The notes under the pieces: model-generated
Seen by the model: only the letters and a program-made list of their open reading frames with translations
Databases searched by the model: none
What the model was told of the DNA's origin: nothing
Position numbers and translations under genes: made by a program
Part shown: positions 32,798 through 42,681 of the stretch, piece by piece
Layout: each line of letters begins with the position of its first letter
Numbering within the stretch: the stretch's first letter is position 1
Source of the DNA: Pseudohongiella sp.
GTDB taxonomy: Bacteria; Pseudomonadota; Gammaproteobacteria; Pseudomonadales; Pseudohongiellaceae
Assembly: GCA_030696315.1 (NCBI GenBank)
Contig: JAUYSM010000078.1
Location: forward strand, 1-64,000
DNA: 64,000 nucleotides
Direction: 5' to 3'

Positions 32798-33264
32798 TAG
32801 AAAATACTCCAGGCGTGGCGTCTGCGACGGCGCGTGTCGCGCAGATCGCGCTTGATGACAGGTATCTCTACGTCGCCCAACACCTCAAGCGTTTGCGCAT
32901 CCAGCAGATGCAGATTGACGTTCTCCGCTCGCGCCAATGTCATGGAAAACTCGCCTGATTGTTGGGCCTGCCAGCATTGCAGAAATTGCGCCTCGCCTGG
33001 CAACTGTAGGCAGACATTACGATTTTTTGCAACGCGCCATGTCACCACTAATTGCATCGAACATGTTTGCTGGTCGGCGGGCATCACGCACAGTCGCGGC
33101 TGCACACGCAAGGTATTAATTTCGTCATCGGCGGCGGCCTGCAGTGAGGCGGGTGCTGCCGTCCAGAACACTAAAGCGGCTAACAAACACATTGGAATGG
33201 CACTGCCCACAGACATGATGGCCGTGTCAGATTGCGTCCCACTGCGTGTGAAGTTGCTCACCAT
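32797..33264 (-). CDS. DUF3019-family periplasmic protein
   Basis: The 155-residue product has a hydrophobic export segment (MCLLAALVFWTAAPASLQAA). The DUF3019 pattern follows: LRVQPRLCVMPADQQTCSMQ, VVTWRV, VCLQLPGE, CWQAQQSG and a basic end DTRRRRRHAW. The four cysteines pair in the usual way for the family. MSVGSAIPM, 16 codons in, is a possible alternative start. The gene lies between mipA and the response regulator, an arrangement known from Shewanella and Alteromonas relatives. Confidence 0.8.
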   Translation of the reverse strand: MVSNFTRSGTQSDTAIMSVGSAIPMCLLAALVFWTAAPASLQAAADDEINTLRVQPRLCVMPADQQTCSMQLVVTWRVAKNRNVCLQLPGEAQFLQCWQAQQSGEFSMTLARAENVNLHLLDAQTLEVLGDVEIPVIKRDLRDTRRRRRHAWSIF

Positions 33265-33276
33265 TTTTATGCAGGA

Positions 33277-34221
33277 TTATTTAAATTGATAATAAAGACC
33301 AAGAAACGCCGTATTCACACTTCCTCGCTCAATGATTGGACTGTTACGGATGGCACTACTGAGTGACTCGCGTTCCAGAATGCCGACCAGCCGCCAGTGT
33401 TCAGACAACACCCGGCTGGCAGAAACGCGAATCACACCATTTATGCCTGCTTTTCCTGCGTAAGCGGGGCGACCATCGATGACTTCTGACCGACTGACGC
33501 CATAGTAATAGTCAACAAGATCGCGGCTCTTCCATTCCGCGCCAAGCGTGAGACTGAATTCACTGGTCTCGGTTATCCATGGGTAAGAATAGGCAAACCA
33601 CGCTGATTGCCCGTGGTGGGTGCCGCTGACGTCCGTAAGAATTTGTGCCTGCAGGTCTCCCCACGCGCTGATATAGAGCATCTCTATGCCGGAATTTATG
33701 GCGAATTTGCGTTTCGGAAGTGAGGTGTCCAGGTCTTTGAACACGAGCTCTTCCAATTGCTCACTGTTTAGCAAGCCAAGGTCGGGGGTTTCCCCGCCCG
33801 CGATACCGGGAAATGCCAGGCCTTTATCTTCAGCAAGTTGCCTGAGATTGAAGATATCAAGCCCGGAGCTGCCGTTGCTGAGGTAACTGAAGTAGTTGCG
33901 TTCGTTGTTGAATGTGATCAAGGCATTGGCGGAGAAACGGGCGGTTTCCTCGAACATGAAACCTATATCGCCGTTGTCGAAAAACCAGCGCTCGCCGTAC
34001 CATGCCAGATCAATGATGGCATTTAGTGCCATATCATCAGAGGCGACAAATGGGTTTTCGCGTTTACCATGACCAAGCGCAGCACCGATGGTCCATCTGC
34101 TTGCCTGTTCTCCGTCGTCTTCCTGAGCGGAAGCTGGCTGCATGATGCAAACGCACAGCAGCATCCCGAGCCATAACAGCCGGGTTGGCGGGCTTGATTG
34201 CTTGAGTGAGAACAGGGCCAA
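33277..34221 (-). CDS. MipA/OmpV-family outer-membrane protein
   Basis: The 314-residue protein has a signal peptide ending in MQPASAQE, then a beta-barrel-like sequence: WTIGAALGHGKRENPFVASD near the N terminus, MLYISAWGDLQAQILTDVSG, SLTLGAEWKSRDLVDYYYGV and a terminal LGLYYQFK ending in an aromatic-rich strand. MipA proteins scaffold murein hydrolases or act as barrel channels. It heads the operon MipA-DUF3019-RR-HK, so its expression is probably under the encoded two-component system. Confidence 0.88.
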   Translation of the reverse strand: MALFSLKQSSPPTRLLWLGMLLCVCIMQPASAQEDDGEQASRWTIGAALGHGKRENPFVASDDMALNAIIDLAWYGERWFFDNGDIGFMFEETARFSANALITFNNERNYFSYLSNGSSGLDIFNLRQLAEDKGLAFPGIAGGETPDLGLLNSEQLEELVFKDLDTSLPKRKFAINSGIEMLYISAWGDLQAQILTDVSGTHHGQSAWFAYSYPWITETSEFSLTLGAEWKSRDLVDYYYGVSRSEVIDGRPAYAGKAGINGVIRVSASRVLSEHWRLVGILERESLSSAIRNSPIIERGSVNTAFLGLYYQFK

Positions 34222-34358
34222 TTTTGCACACGACGCGTTACAGAGTCTGAAGCTGGCAGTTTACCGAATCGCAACGGCAACTTTGTATTAGTTTTATGCG
34301 TGATTTGTAACCAAACGTAAACGGCAGCAAGATCTGACCATCATGGATTGACATCGAA

Positions 34359-35522
34359 TCAACGATGGGAGTCTACCATCTCACGCCACCCCGTCACTTG
34401 GCAGTTGCCGCGCTGGTAGACGCCAGTGCCACCAAACACCAACAAAGGAGGCAAAGCGTCCTGACCGGCAAAAGACAACCATTTTTCGGGACCTTGCAGC
34501 CAGTCTGCGGCAAAAGTAGTGCCGGACTTGATTTCAACGGTTTGCAAGCCTTGAGGGGTTTCATACAGCAAATCCATTTCGTGACCCACATTGTCGCGCC
34601 AGAAATACAGTTGCGCGGGTCGCCCAGCGTTGAAGCGCTGCTTGATAAACTCGCTAACTACAAAGCTCTCAAACAGATGACCACGTTGTGCGTGGAAAGC
34701 GAGTGCGGCGGCACTGTTGATACCAAGGAGCCACGCCATCAGGCCAGTGTCCAAAAAGTATAACTTGGGCGTTTTGACAAGACGCTTACCAAAATTGCGA
34801 TGGAAGGGCTGTAGTTGCACAACCAGATAGCTTGCTTCCAATACGCTCAACCATTCACGTGCAGTCACTGCTGAAATGCCGCAATCGGCACCCAGTGCTG
34901 TCAGATTGAGCAGTTGGCCGGAACGAGCTGCGCACATGCGCAAAAAGCGTTGAAACTGCGATAAATCGCGAACGGCAAGCAGTTGGCGCACGTCTCGCTC
35001 AACGTAGGTATTAACATAGTTCGCAAACCAGTCGTTCGCATCCAGCTCCCGGTCATAAAGTGCGGGATATCCACCTTGCCAAAGCAACGTGTCCAGGTCG
35101 GGTAGCAACTGTGCAGCAGCAAGTTCGCTGGCGCTCAACGGCAACAGTTCAACACGGCCAATTCGACCCGCCAAGGTTTGGGTCAAACTGGATACAAACT
35201 CGAATTGCGCCGAACCGGTCAGGATAAAATCCCCCATTTGACCACGCTCATCAACGATTCCCTGTAGCCAGGACAATAGACCAGGGCAGCGCTGCACCTC
35301 ATCAAGAATGGCACCACCCGGAAATCGTTGCAGAAACCGCAAAGGATCTTGCTCCGCAAACTCGCGTTCGTCGGGGTTCTCCAGCGTTACATAAGGTTTG
35401 TGCAGACTGAACATGGCTTTAGCGAGCGTTGTTTTGCCCGACTGACGCGGTCCAGTCAGCGCAATAACCGGAAAGCCTTTGGCCAGACGATTCAAGGTGT
35501 CAGCGGCATTGCGAGGGATCAT
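34359..35522 (-). CDS. ATP-binding protein with AAA and DUF4143 domains
   Basis: The 387-residue protein has Walker A GPRQSGKTT (24-32), Walker B GGAILDEVQR and a sensor-like ILTGSAQFEF in the N-terminal AAA_14 domain. The C-terminal DUF4143 domain includes YVNTYVERDVRQLLAV and LYFWRDNVGHEMDLL with a closing EIKSGTTF (PD-(D/E)XK-like E-x-K). The family is common and mostly of unknown role; nuclease-like or regulatory functions are suspected. It stands alone. Confidence 0.88.
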   Translation of the reverse strand: MIPRNAADTLNRLAKGFPVIALTGPRQSGKTTLAKAMFSLHKPYVTLENPDEREFAEQDPLRFLQRFPGGAILDEVQRCPGLLSWLQGIVDERGQMGDFILTGSAQFEFVSSLTQTLAGRIGRVELLPLSASELAAAQLLPDLDTLLWQGGYPALYDRELDANDWFANYVNTYVERDVRQLLAVRDLSQFQRFLRMCAARSGQLLNLTALGADCGISAVTAREWLSVLEASYLVVQLQPFHRNFGKRLVKTPKLYFLDTGLMAWLLGINSAAALAFHAQRGHLFESFVVSEFIKQRFNAGRPAQLYFWRDNVGHEMDLLYETPQGLQTVEIKSGTTFAADWLQGPEKWLSFAGQDALPPLLVFGGTGVYQRGNCQVTGWREMVDSHR

Positions 35523-35615
35523 CTTACAAATCCAAGTTTAAAGTTCAGTTTTGTAAGACTACGCAGACTTGAATAGATGTGCAAGCAGCGCAGCGCAGCG
35601 CATCAAATCCCGCCG

Positions 35616-36761
35616 CTATTCATAGTAACCCTTACGCACAACACCTGTGGTCTGGCCATCCACGCTGCCATCGCGCAGCCATTGTAACGACGCGTCAAAC
35701 AGCAGCGGGGCGTTAATCTCCCACATGGCATTGTGTGAGGCGCAGCCGAGATCCAGCAGCACCTTCTCGCTGGCACCCAGATCTTCAAACATCTCGGTAA
35801 CACGTGCGGCTGGCACCTGCACGTCGAGAATACCTGCTACCAGCAGCATCGGAGCGCGCGTGTTGCCCACCACCTCGCGGGTCCATCCCCACACGGCTGT
35901 GCTGGGTGCACGGCGCACGCCCGTCCCCCATGTCGCGCCTACGGGGTCGGAGGCCAGCATGTCCTGCCAGATCGTAGCGGCTACCTGGGGATCGTATTGC
36001 CTGGTGCAACTGGACTGGCGATTCCAGCCATTAAAGAAATCGCGTTCCGACTGTTTGGTAAATGCCGGGCCAGGCACCGGCACAGAGGCAGGTGCGTCAG
36101 CAGAGCGATTGCGATTGTAAGCAGGCGCCAGCAACACCACTCGCCCGACTTTCTCAGGATGTCGGGCTGCATAACCCGCGGCGCGTGGCCCCCCGAGAGA
36201 CCAGGCCACCAGATGCACCGTCTCAACATCGCGCAATTCGCGCAGATAATCGACCACCGCATTGATATCGTCCCAGTCAGACTCGATGGTGGTAGCACCA
36301 AAGCCATAACTTGGCGTACAGGTCGCATGCAGCATGTTCGGGATGAAGTCCTGCTGGGCCTGCTCAGAAAGATTACAAGGATCATTCATGACATGCGGGC
36401 GAGTGGAGCGGCCATAACCCGTGGTATCCATGGCAAACGTATCGAACCCAGCCTCGGCGAGATAGTTCATCCAACTGTATCCCGCTACCGGCACATCGAA
36501 GGCGACCTCGGCAGGTGTGCCCGCACCGTGGATAAACAGCACCACTTGTCCGGCGAGACCGGCGCTACGCAAGGCGGTGGCGGGCAATGTTTTTTCGCGC
36601 ACATAGATGTTGGCAATCTCGCCCGCCATCGAAGGCGCGGTGGATACAACGCGCACGTAGTGGTCAATACGCGCCACATCGGATTCGGCGGCAAAAATGG
36701 CAGGGGCCGATGACAACATCAGTGTAGTCAGCAGCGCTAATGTGCGGAGAGATGTTTTCAT
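35616..36761 (-). CDS. Secreted alpha/beta hydrolase
   Basis: The 381-residue protein has a signal peptide (LALLTTLMLSSAPAIFAAE) and an alpha/beta hydrolase fold. The oxyanion region is VVLFIHGAGTP (H78-G79), the nucleophile Ser188 lies in VAWSLGG (AxSxG rather than GxSxG), the acid may be the Asp of AGILDVQVP and the His lies in ASHNAMWE. The nucleophile-elbow variant and a lid containing four cysteines (CNLSE, ATCTP, SSCTRQ) set it apart from simple esterases. Substrate unknown. Confidence 0.82.
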   Translation of the reverse strand: MKTSLRTLALLTTLMLSSAPAIFAAESDVARIDHYVRVVSTAPSMAGEIANIYVREKTLPATALRSAGLAGQVVLFIHGAGTPAEVAFDVPVAGYSWMNYLAEAGFDTFAMDTTGYGRSTRPHVMNDPCNLSEQAQQDFIPNMLHATCTPSYGFGATTIESDWDDINAVVDYLRELRDVETVHLVAWSLGGPRAAGYAARHPEKVGRVVLLAPAYNRNRSADAPASVPVPGPAFTKQSERDFFNGWNRQSSCTRQYDPQVAATIWQDMLASDPVGATWGTGVRRAPSTAVWGWTREVVGNTRAPMLLVAGILDVQVPAARVTEMFEDLGASEKVLLDLGCASHNAMWEINAPLLFDASLQWLRDGSVDGQTTGVVRKGYYE

Positions 36762-36810
36762 TGTTGTGCTCCGGTTATGTTGATTCTTGAATGAACATTA
36801 ACAGCCTTTC

Positions 36811-38157
36811 TTAAAGTAGCAACAGGGACGTCATCCACACAGCAGTGATCGTGACCAGCCCCATAACCAAGGTCGCCATGGTATGCGCGCGCACGGCAGT
36901 GGCCACGTCCATGCGACTGAACTGCGACACCACCCAGAAATAGCTGTCGTTGACGTGGGAAACCGTCATGGCGCCCGCACCTATGGCCATCACGCACAGC
37001 ACCCGGCCGACGTCCGACTCCAACCCCAGTTGGGGCAGCAATGGCGCAATCAGCGCCGAACCTGCCACCATGGCAACGGTGGAAGACCCTTGAGCACTCT
37101 TGAGTGCCGCCGCCACCAGAAAAGGCACCAACACTCCGAGACCCAATGCAGACAAGCTGCTGCCCAGATAGTCCCCCAAGGGAGTCGCAGCGAGTACGGC
37201 ACCAAATGCGCCACCAGCGCCTGTCACCAATAGGATGGGGGCCGCAATCTTCAGGCCCGACTCGGTGCAGTCACCCAGGCTCTGCAGCCGCTTGCCTTTT
37301 TTCAGCAACAGCAGGGCGCACCCCAAGCCCACCATCAAGGCAATCATGGGTTTACCCAGAAAATTCAGCACCTCATACAACGCCCCGCGGCCCATAATCT
37401 CAGTTGGAAAATTGGCCACTGAGCCCAGGCAGATCAGCAGAATCGGTAGCAGGATAGGCATAAAAGCCAGCAAGGGCGATGGCAGGTCAAAAGACGTCAG
37501 TGCGTCAGGGATTTCAGCAGCCAAATGCTCGTCTGCCAGTTCGTCGCTGTGCAGCGTACTGCAGCGCCGCGCCCACACAAGACCACTGAGTGCCGCCAGC
37601 AGCGCAAATGCCAAACCAGCCACCATCACCAGCCCAAGATTGCTGCCCATACCCAGATTCCCCGCCGCTGCAATCGGCCCCGGAGTGGGCGGCACCAGCG
37701 TATGTGTTGCGAACAAACCGGTCGACAATGCCACACTCATGGCGACAGGTGCTGTCTTGAGTGAACGCGCCAACGAGCGCTTGAGGCTGTTCAGAATGAC
37801 AAACCCGGAGTCGCAGAACACCGGAATCGCCACCATGTAGCCCACCAGCGACATTGTCAGCAGCGGAAAGCGTTCGCCGAGCAGGCCGATGATGGAGCGG
37901 GCCATGGTGATGGCCGCGCCCGTGCGTTCCAGAATGACACCAATCAAGGTACCCAGCACAATCACCAGACCGATGTTGCCCATGATATTGCCGAACCCGC
38001 CGCGAATGGTGGACTCGATATCGCGCAGCGGCAGACCGTACGCGAAGGCTGCTATAAATGCAGCGCACAGCAGTGTGAGAAAGGGGTTGAGTTTGAAGTG
38101 TGCTGTGGCAACCACAATAAACAGCACGATTATTAGCAGAATCAGTACCAGCGACAT
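36811..38157 (-). CDS. GntP-family gluconate:H+ symporter-type permease
   Basis: The 448-residue protein has about a dozen hydrophobic segments. GntP signatures include GFGNIMGNIGLVIVLGTLIG, AITMARSIIGLLGER, CDSGFVILNSLKRSLAR, THTLVPPTPGPIAAAG and SHVNDSYFWVVSQFS. Members import gluconate or related sugar acids. It follows the alpha/beta hydrolase gene by 49 bp upstream on the same strand, so the two may share a transcript. No gluconate kinase lies nearby. Confidence 0.9.
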   Translation of the reverse strand: MSLVLILLIIVLFIVVATAHFKLNPFLTLLCAAFIAAFAYGLPLRDIESTIRGGFGNIMGNIGLVIVLGTLIGVILERTGAAITMARSIIGLLGERFPLLTMSLVGYMVAIPVFCDSGFVILNSLKRSLARSLKTAPVAMSVALSTGLFATHTLVPPTPGPIAAAGNLGMGSNLGLVMVAGLAFALLAALSGLVWARRCSTLHSDELADEHLAAEIPDALTSFDLPSPLLAFMPILLPILLICLGSVANFPTEIMGRGALYEVLNFLGKPMIALMVGLGCALLLLKKGKRLQSLGDCTESGLKIAAPILLVTGAGGAFGAVLAATPLGDYLGSSLSALGLGVLVPFLVAAALKSAQGSSTVAMVAGSALIAPLLPQLGLESDVGRVLCVMAIGAGAMTVSHVNDSYFWVVSQFSRMDVATAVRAHTMATLVMGLVTITAVWMTSLLLL

Positions 38158-38331
38158 ACACGCGTCCTGAGGTCATGGAAGTTACGAAGAATAAACGGGT
38201 ATGTCTTCGCCGTCCATGCACGGTGTGGATGGTAAGCATGATACTCAACGTCGAACCACGCTTGACTCCCCCCACCCTTTACTGGGATAAACAGCCTGAT
38301 TCAATGGACTGACAATACAGGCGGGTTACAC

Positions 38332-40914
38332 ATGACAGGACTCATACTGATATTTATTATTTTGGCATTTGCCGTCATTAGTAAACTAGGCAACATACAG
38401 CGAGAACTGGAGTCGCTTAAGCGCAAAGTGGCGCAGCTTGAAGAACACACCAATGCAGTGATACCTGTTGATGTCGTTGACGCCCAAGCGGCTGACGAAG
38501 TGGAACCTGAGCCAGATCCCTGGATAGCGACTGTGCCAGCAGCCAGCGCCGTAATAGACCCAACACTCATCGCGTCGGCTGAAACAGAGACAACCGGTCA
38601 GCGGAAACCATTCAGCATTCATGACTGGATGGTCTGGATTGGCGGATTAAGTCTGGCAATTGCTGGTGTTTTCCTGGTGCGTTACTCCATGGACGCCGGC
38701 CTGCTAGGCCCGCGCGTGCGCGTCGGCCTCGGCCTGCTGACAGGTCTGGTACTGCACGGTGTTGCCGAGTTTCTGCGACGCAAACATAATCGACCATTTG
38801 AGTCCTTGGCGGCACTGGCCGGCGGCGCTTCGGCCTTCCTGTTTGCTGCATTGCTTGCCGGGCTCCACCTGTATGATCTGTTCCCAGCCTCTGCGGCTTT
38901 CCTGCTTCTGACGCTGGTAGCGCTGGCAACCATGTGGCTAGCACTGCTGCACGGTCCAGTGCTCGCCATATTAGGCATGCTGGGCGCCTATGCAGTGCCG
39001 CTGCTGGTTGGCAGTGATAACGGCAGCATCGCTTCAATCCTGTTGTATGCCACGATCATTACCACGTCCTGCTTTCTGCTGATGATGCATGTTTACCGCA
39101 CCTGGCTGTGGTTCGGCATGGTGACGGGCGCGTTGGGATGGTGGCTGATTTCCTCTACTATGGGTGATATCACCGCCCTGCAGCACGGCTATCTGCTGGC
39201 GTTTGCAATTGCCTGTCTCTACCAAACCATGGTTCGTGACAAGCACGTTGACGCTGAACCCGGCGTACTGGTCATTGGCCCGGATTCAGCACAACATCCG
39301 CTGCCCCTGTTGGCGACGTTTGCCTGCATTTTGTTTGCGTACGTTTTTTCGCTTGCCGGGGAAGCTGGCGAATGGCCAGACATTCTGCTGACCTTGCCCA
39401 TGATAGGGGCGTTTGCGTTTGCGGCGACCCGGTACCACGCTGTCGAAAAACTGGTGCTTGTCTTACAGCCTTTGCATGTGTTGTTCTGGCTGGCCAGCGC
39501 AGATTTTTCCGCGCTGTCCATGGACACCGTGGCACCCGCACCTCGGTCACTGATCTACGCCATGATGATGACCGGCATATTTGTCAGCATAGGTCTGTAT
39601 TTTTTCCGCCGCCCACATGCATGGCGCTATTGGCTGGAAATGATACTGGTCACTCCCATGCTCTGGTTTCTGGCAACTCGCTTGTTATCAACCGGTGCCG
39701 AGTGGTCTGCCGTTTGGGGCATTTGGACAGCGCTGGGCGGCGCCATTTACCTTGCTGCGGGTCTTTTTATACTGCGCAAACATGCCGCTTGGAAGCACAA
39801 CATTGATCCTGCCCTGCTGCACCGAGTCGCGCACGGCCTGTATGTTATTGCCATCGCGGCCTACCTACTGGCGGCGACTGATATCTGGGAGCAAAGCCAT
39901 CTCACGTTGGCGATGGCCAGTGCCCTGATTCTGATAGCTGGACTGCAACGCCATTTCCCGTCAACCCATCTGCGCGTCTGTTTAAAACTGGTAATGGCCT
40001 TGGTGTTGACCAGTGTGATGGCCAGTCCGCTCATCTATGACTACAGTGCGGATACGCATTGGACACTGACCGGGGTGCATGGCCCAAGTCTTTGTGCATT
40101 GTTTGCACTGCTTTGGCTGCGACGCGCAGGACACAACACGCTGGATTTACAGCGCTGGATGGAATTGGCCACCCTGCACCTGCTGTTGTTGTCTTTGTGG
40201 TCGGAGCTGCGTTACTGGCTTTACGACGGCAATGTATTCCGGTCTGAAGTAAATCTGACCGAGATGTCGCTGAATACCGCACTGTGGTCATCACTGGCAC
40301 TGGTGTACTTCTTGCGCGCCGGCGCCAGCCAATCGCTCGAGCGATACTACCGCGTTATGTCGTATCTGCTGCTTGGCCTGGCCAGTGTGAGTTATCTGCT
40401 GGTACTGGTGCCACTAAGCCCCATTTTTAACGCAAATTCTGACGTATCCACATTCCCGATTCTTAACATGCTATTGCTATCTTATGGCGTCCCGCCGCTA
40501 ATCATGACGGCGCTCTATGCGTTTTACGCGCCACACTGCCGAAAAGCACTGGCCATCGGCATCCCGCTGGCTGGATTTATATTCCTCAACCTGGAAATCA
40601 GACACTTGTGGGAGCCGACCATGCTGTTTGCGGCAGGCATGGCCGAAGGTGAGTTGTATACCTATTCAATTGTCTGGCTGGTGATCGCGGTTGCTGCAGT
40701 GTTGATGGGTGGCACACGATTTGGCATGCGGGTTTACCAGGCGGGGGTTGCCTTATTGGTTGTTGTGATTCTCAAGGTGTTTTTGATTGATACGGGTGGG
40801 CTCGAGGGTTTGTGGCGGGTGATGTCCTACCTGTTGCTGGGGCTGTGTTTGCTGGGGTTGGCCTACATGCACCAGCGCCTCAATCTGGGATTTAAAGAGG
40901 ATAAACGGTTTTGA
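38332..40914 (+). CDS. DUF2339-family large membrane protein
   Basis: The 860-residue protein begins with a membrane anchor and a short coiled coil (IQRELESLKRKVAQLEEH), an acidic linker, then about two dozen hydrophobic segments. The DUF2339 hallmarks are visible: DWMVWIGGLSLAIAGVFLVR, GPRVRVGLGLLTGLVLHGVA and AALAGGASAFLFAALLAGLH. The C terminus repeats RVMSYLLLGL twice (LERYYRVMSYLLLGLA and LEGLWRVMSYLLLGLC), hinting at an internal duplication. Function unknown; relatives are linked to envelope integrity. Confidence 0.88.
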   Translation: MTGLILIFIILAFAVISKLGNIQRELESLKRKVAQLEEHTNAVIPVDVVDAQAADEVEPEPDPWIATVPAASAVIDPTLIASAETETTGQRKPFSIHDWMVWIGGLSLAIAGVFLVRYSMDAGLLGPRVRVGLGLLTGLVLHGVAEFLRRKHNRPFESLAALAGGASAFLFAALLAGLHLYDLFPASAAFLLLTLVALATMWLALLHGPVLAILGMLGAYAVPLLVGSDNGSIASILLYATIITTSCFLLMMHVYRTWLWFGMVTGALGWWLISSTMGDITALQHGYLLAFAIACLYQTMVRDKHVDAEPGVLVIGPDSAQHPLPLLATFACILFAYVFSLAGEAGEWPDILLTLPMIGAFAFAATRYHAVEKLVLVLQPLHVLFWLASADFSALSMDTVAPAPRSLIYAMMMTGIFVSIGLYFFRRPHAWRYWLEMILVTPMLWFLATRLLSTGAEWSAVWGIWTALGGAIYLAAGLFILRKHAAWKHNIDPALLHRVAHGLYVIAIAAYLLAATDIWEQSHLTLAMASALILIAGLQRHFPSTHLRVCLKLVMALVLTSVMASPLIYDYSADTHWTLTGVHGPSLCALFALLWLRRAGHNTLDLQRWMELATLHLLLLSLWSELRYWLYDGNVFRSEVNLTEMSLNTALWSSLALVYFLRAGASQSLERYYRVMSYLLLGLASVSYLLVLVPLSPIFNANSDVSTFPILNMLLLSYGVPPLIMTALYAFYAPHCRKALAIGIPLAGFIFLNLEIRHLWEPTMLFAAGMAEGELYTYSIVWLVIAVAAVLMGGTRFGMRVYQAGVALLVVVILKVFLIDTGGLEGLWRVMSYLLLGLCLLGLAYMHQRLNLGFKEDKRF

Positions 40915-40966
40915 TCAAAACGGTTTAGATAAAGTCATCTGCACTTATTACGCTGCCTTGATTAAT

Positions 40967-42649
40967 TCATTCGGCAGCGTAGTAGGTGAAATAGCCAATA
41001 AACACTTCGTCGCTGCTGCTCAGGCCAAACTGAACTTCGCGAGACGGGTCCGGATTGGCAGGGTTGGAGATCGAGTTATCAAACGCGCCCGAGACCAGCA
41101 GGCGGCTGCCTGCCGGCAAGTGCACGGGTTCATCCAGTTGATAATGCGGCTGCCAGGCATAGTTGTACGAAGGGATGCTGAACAGCTCGCGTCGGCTGCC
41201 ATCGGGCAACTCGGCCGCAAACCGCATGTGTTTGCCGCGATAGTTCATACGCGCGCGCACGCCGGTGATCACTACCGCCTCATCCAGCACGTGCTGGGCG
41301 TGCATTGCAAATTCCGGCGTGCGCGGTGGCACTACAAATTCACTGGCAGATACCGCGCGGGTGCGCACTTCTTTCAGACCCGGCTGCTCGGTGAAATACA
41401 GACCAATTTTTGTCTTGTCTTCGCTCTGCATGCCGTAGGTCATGTAGTGAAACTGCAGGGATAATTTATGGCCGGCCGGTACATAAATGGCCGTTCCCGG
41501 CGCAAACTCGCGTACCGTGGGTTTGCCTGGAATATAACCACTGAGGAAACGTCGACTGGCGGCGGTGCTATCGCGCTCGGCGCCCCAGAAATCCTCATCA
41601 GGCGCAGTCACATAGGCCATCAGATGGTGCAAGGACTTGGGGCTGCCGGGCAGATACTGGATAGCCCGCACCCAGCGATCCTCGGTAAACGGCAGGTCCA
41701 CATCCACATAAACATAGTCCAGTATGCCAGCTGCCGGTATGGCATAGGGGGGCGTGTTGACGATGTAGTCGGGCTCTCCAAGCAGCCAGTCATCGCCACC
41801 GGTAAACTCAAAATCCGCTAACGGGTCCTGTTCGCTGGCCCCACGCGGGGCACCGCCATCAATCCAGTGCACCAGCATCTGCCTCTGTTCGCGTGTCAGG
41901 CTGTGTGCCTGAGCGGACTGCCCCACAGAGGCGTCAACCTGTGTGGGTGGCATGCGCCGGTTCATCACCACCTCGCGGATCATCGGTGACCAGCCGAGCA
42001 GTGACAGATGGCTGTCAAGCTGGAAAGGACCCACGCCATTCTCACGGTGGCAGGACGCACATTTTTCGATGATCAGCGGCGCGATATCCGCGGCATAATC
42101 CGGGGGAGTGCTGTGGTGTGCGTCGCGTGCCGCGTAATTGATCGCGCAACTGCTGTGCGGCTCGCTGAGCGTTTCTCGCACAGGTTTATCTGTCAGTGTG
42201 TCCAGTGTTGCAGCCAACGCCTGTCCCGGCGGCCCTTTATAGAGCACGGTCAAGCGCTGCGGGTTGATCAATCTGACATCGCCGGCCTGCTGCATCCCCA
42301 GCGATTCCGAGACCAGCTGTGTTTCATCATTCAGCACGTGCAAGTTGCCGACGGCACCTGCTGCCCTGGTAATGGCACCAGAGGCATCGATCAGCAGGAA
42401 GGCAACATCCTGCTGCGCATACCGAGCCTGTAGTGCTGAAAAAGCAGACAGTGCCGACTCCTGCGCGCTGCAACCCGGTAGCCACGCCATCAGTGCCACC
42501 GCCTGTTTGTGCTGGTAGCGGCTAAGCTGATGAAACGCGCCAGTTTCATCCAGTAGCGCGACGTCGCCCACCCGCTCCAGTTGGGCGGTGGCTGTATGGG
42601 CCCAGCACAGTAACGCACCAAGGCAGGCAATTCGGCTGAACGTGTTCAT
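40967..42649 (-). CDS. Exported redoxin-fold/cytochrome c/PHM-like protein lacking CuM ligands (paralogue B)
   Basis: The 560-residue protein matches paralogues A and C in domain order: signal peptide (to about 22), thioredoxin fold (23-155), haem site CASCH (197-201), copper module. CuH ligands are kept (H341-H342 in LHHLMAY; H401 in FHYMTYG). At the CuM positions the usual HxH is R467 and N469 (VRARMNYRGK), and the Met of DEM is V549 (SSDEVFIG). It may therefore bind one copper and work in electron transfer or copper binding rather than oxygenation. It follows the 42682 gene by 32 bp. Confidence 0.75.
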   Translation of the reverse strand: MNTFSRIACLGALLCWAHTATAQLERVGDVALLDETGAFHQLSRYQHKQAVALMAWLPGCSAQESALSAFSALQARYAQQDVAFLLIDASGAITRAAGAVGNLHVLNDETQLVSESLGMQQAGDVRLINPQRLTVLYKGPPGQALAATLDTLTDKPVRETLSEPHSSCAINYAARDAHHSTPPDYAADIAPLIIEKCASCHRENGVGPFQLDSHLSLLGWSPMIREVVMNRRMPPTQVDASVGQSAQAHSLTREQRQMLVHWIDGGAPRGASEQDPLADFEFTGGDDWLLGEPDYIVNTPPYAIPAAGILDYVYVDVDLPFTEDRWVRAIQYLPGSPKSLHHLMAYVTAPDEDFWGAERDSTAASRRFLSGYIPGKPTVREFAPGTAIYVPAGHKLSLQFHYMTYGMQSEDKTKIGLYFTEQPGLKEVRTRAVSASEFVVPPRTPEFAMHAQHVLDEAVVITGVRARMNYRGKHMRFAAELPDGSRRELFSIPSYNYAWQPHYQLDEPVHLPAGSRLLVSGAFDNSISNPANPDPSREVQFGLSSSDEVFIGYFTYYAAE

Positions 42650-42681
42650 GGGACCAGAGCCTCCCTTTGATTTGATGACGG

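Noticed and set aside
37235-38275. Frames of about 200-250 codons overlapping the GntP permease
   Set aside because: They lack membrane pattern and similarity; the GntP frame explains the whole stretch.
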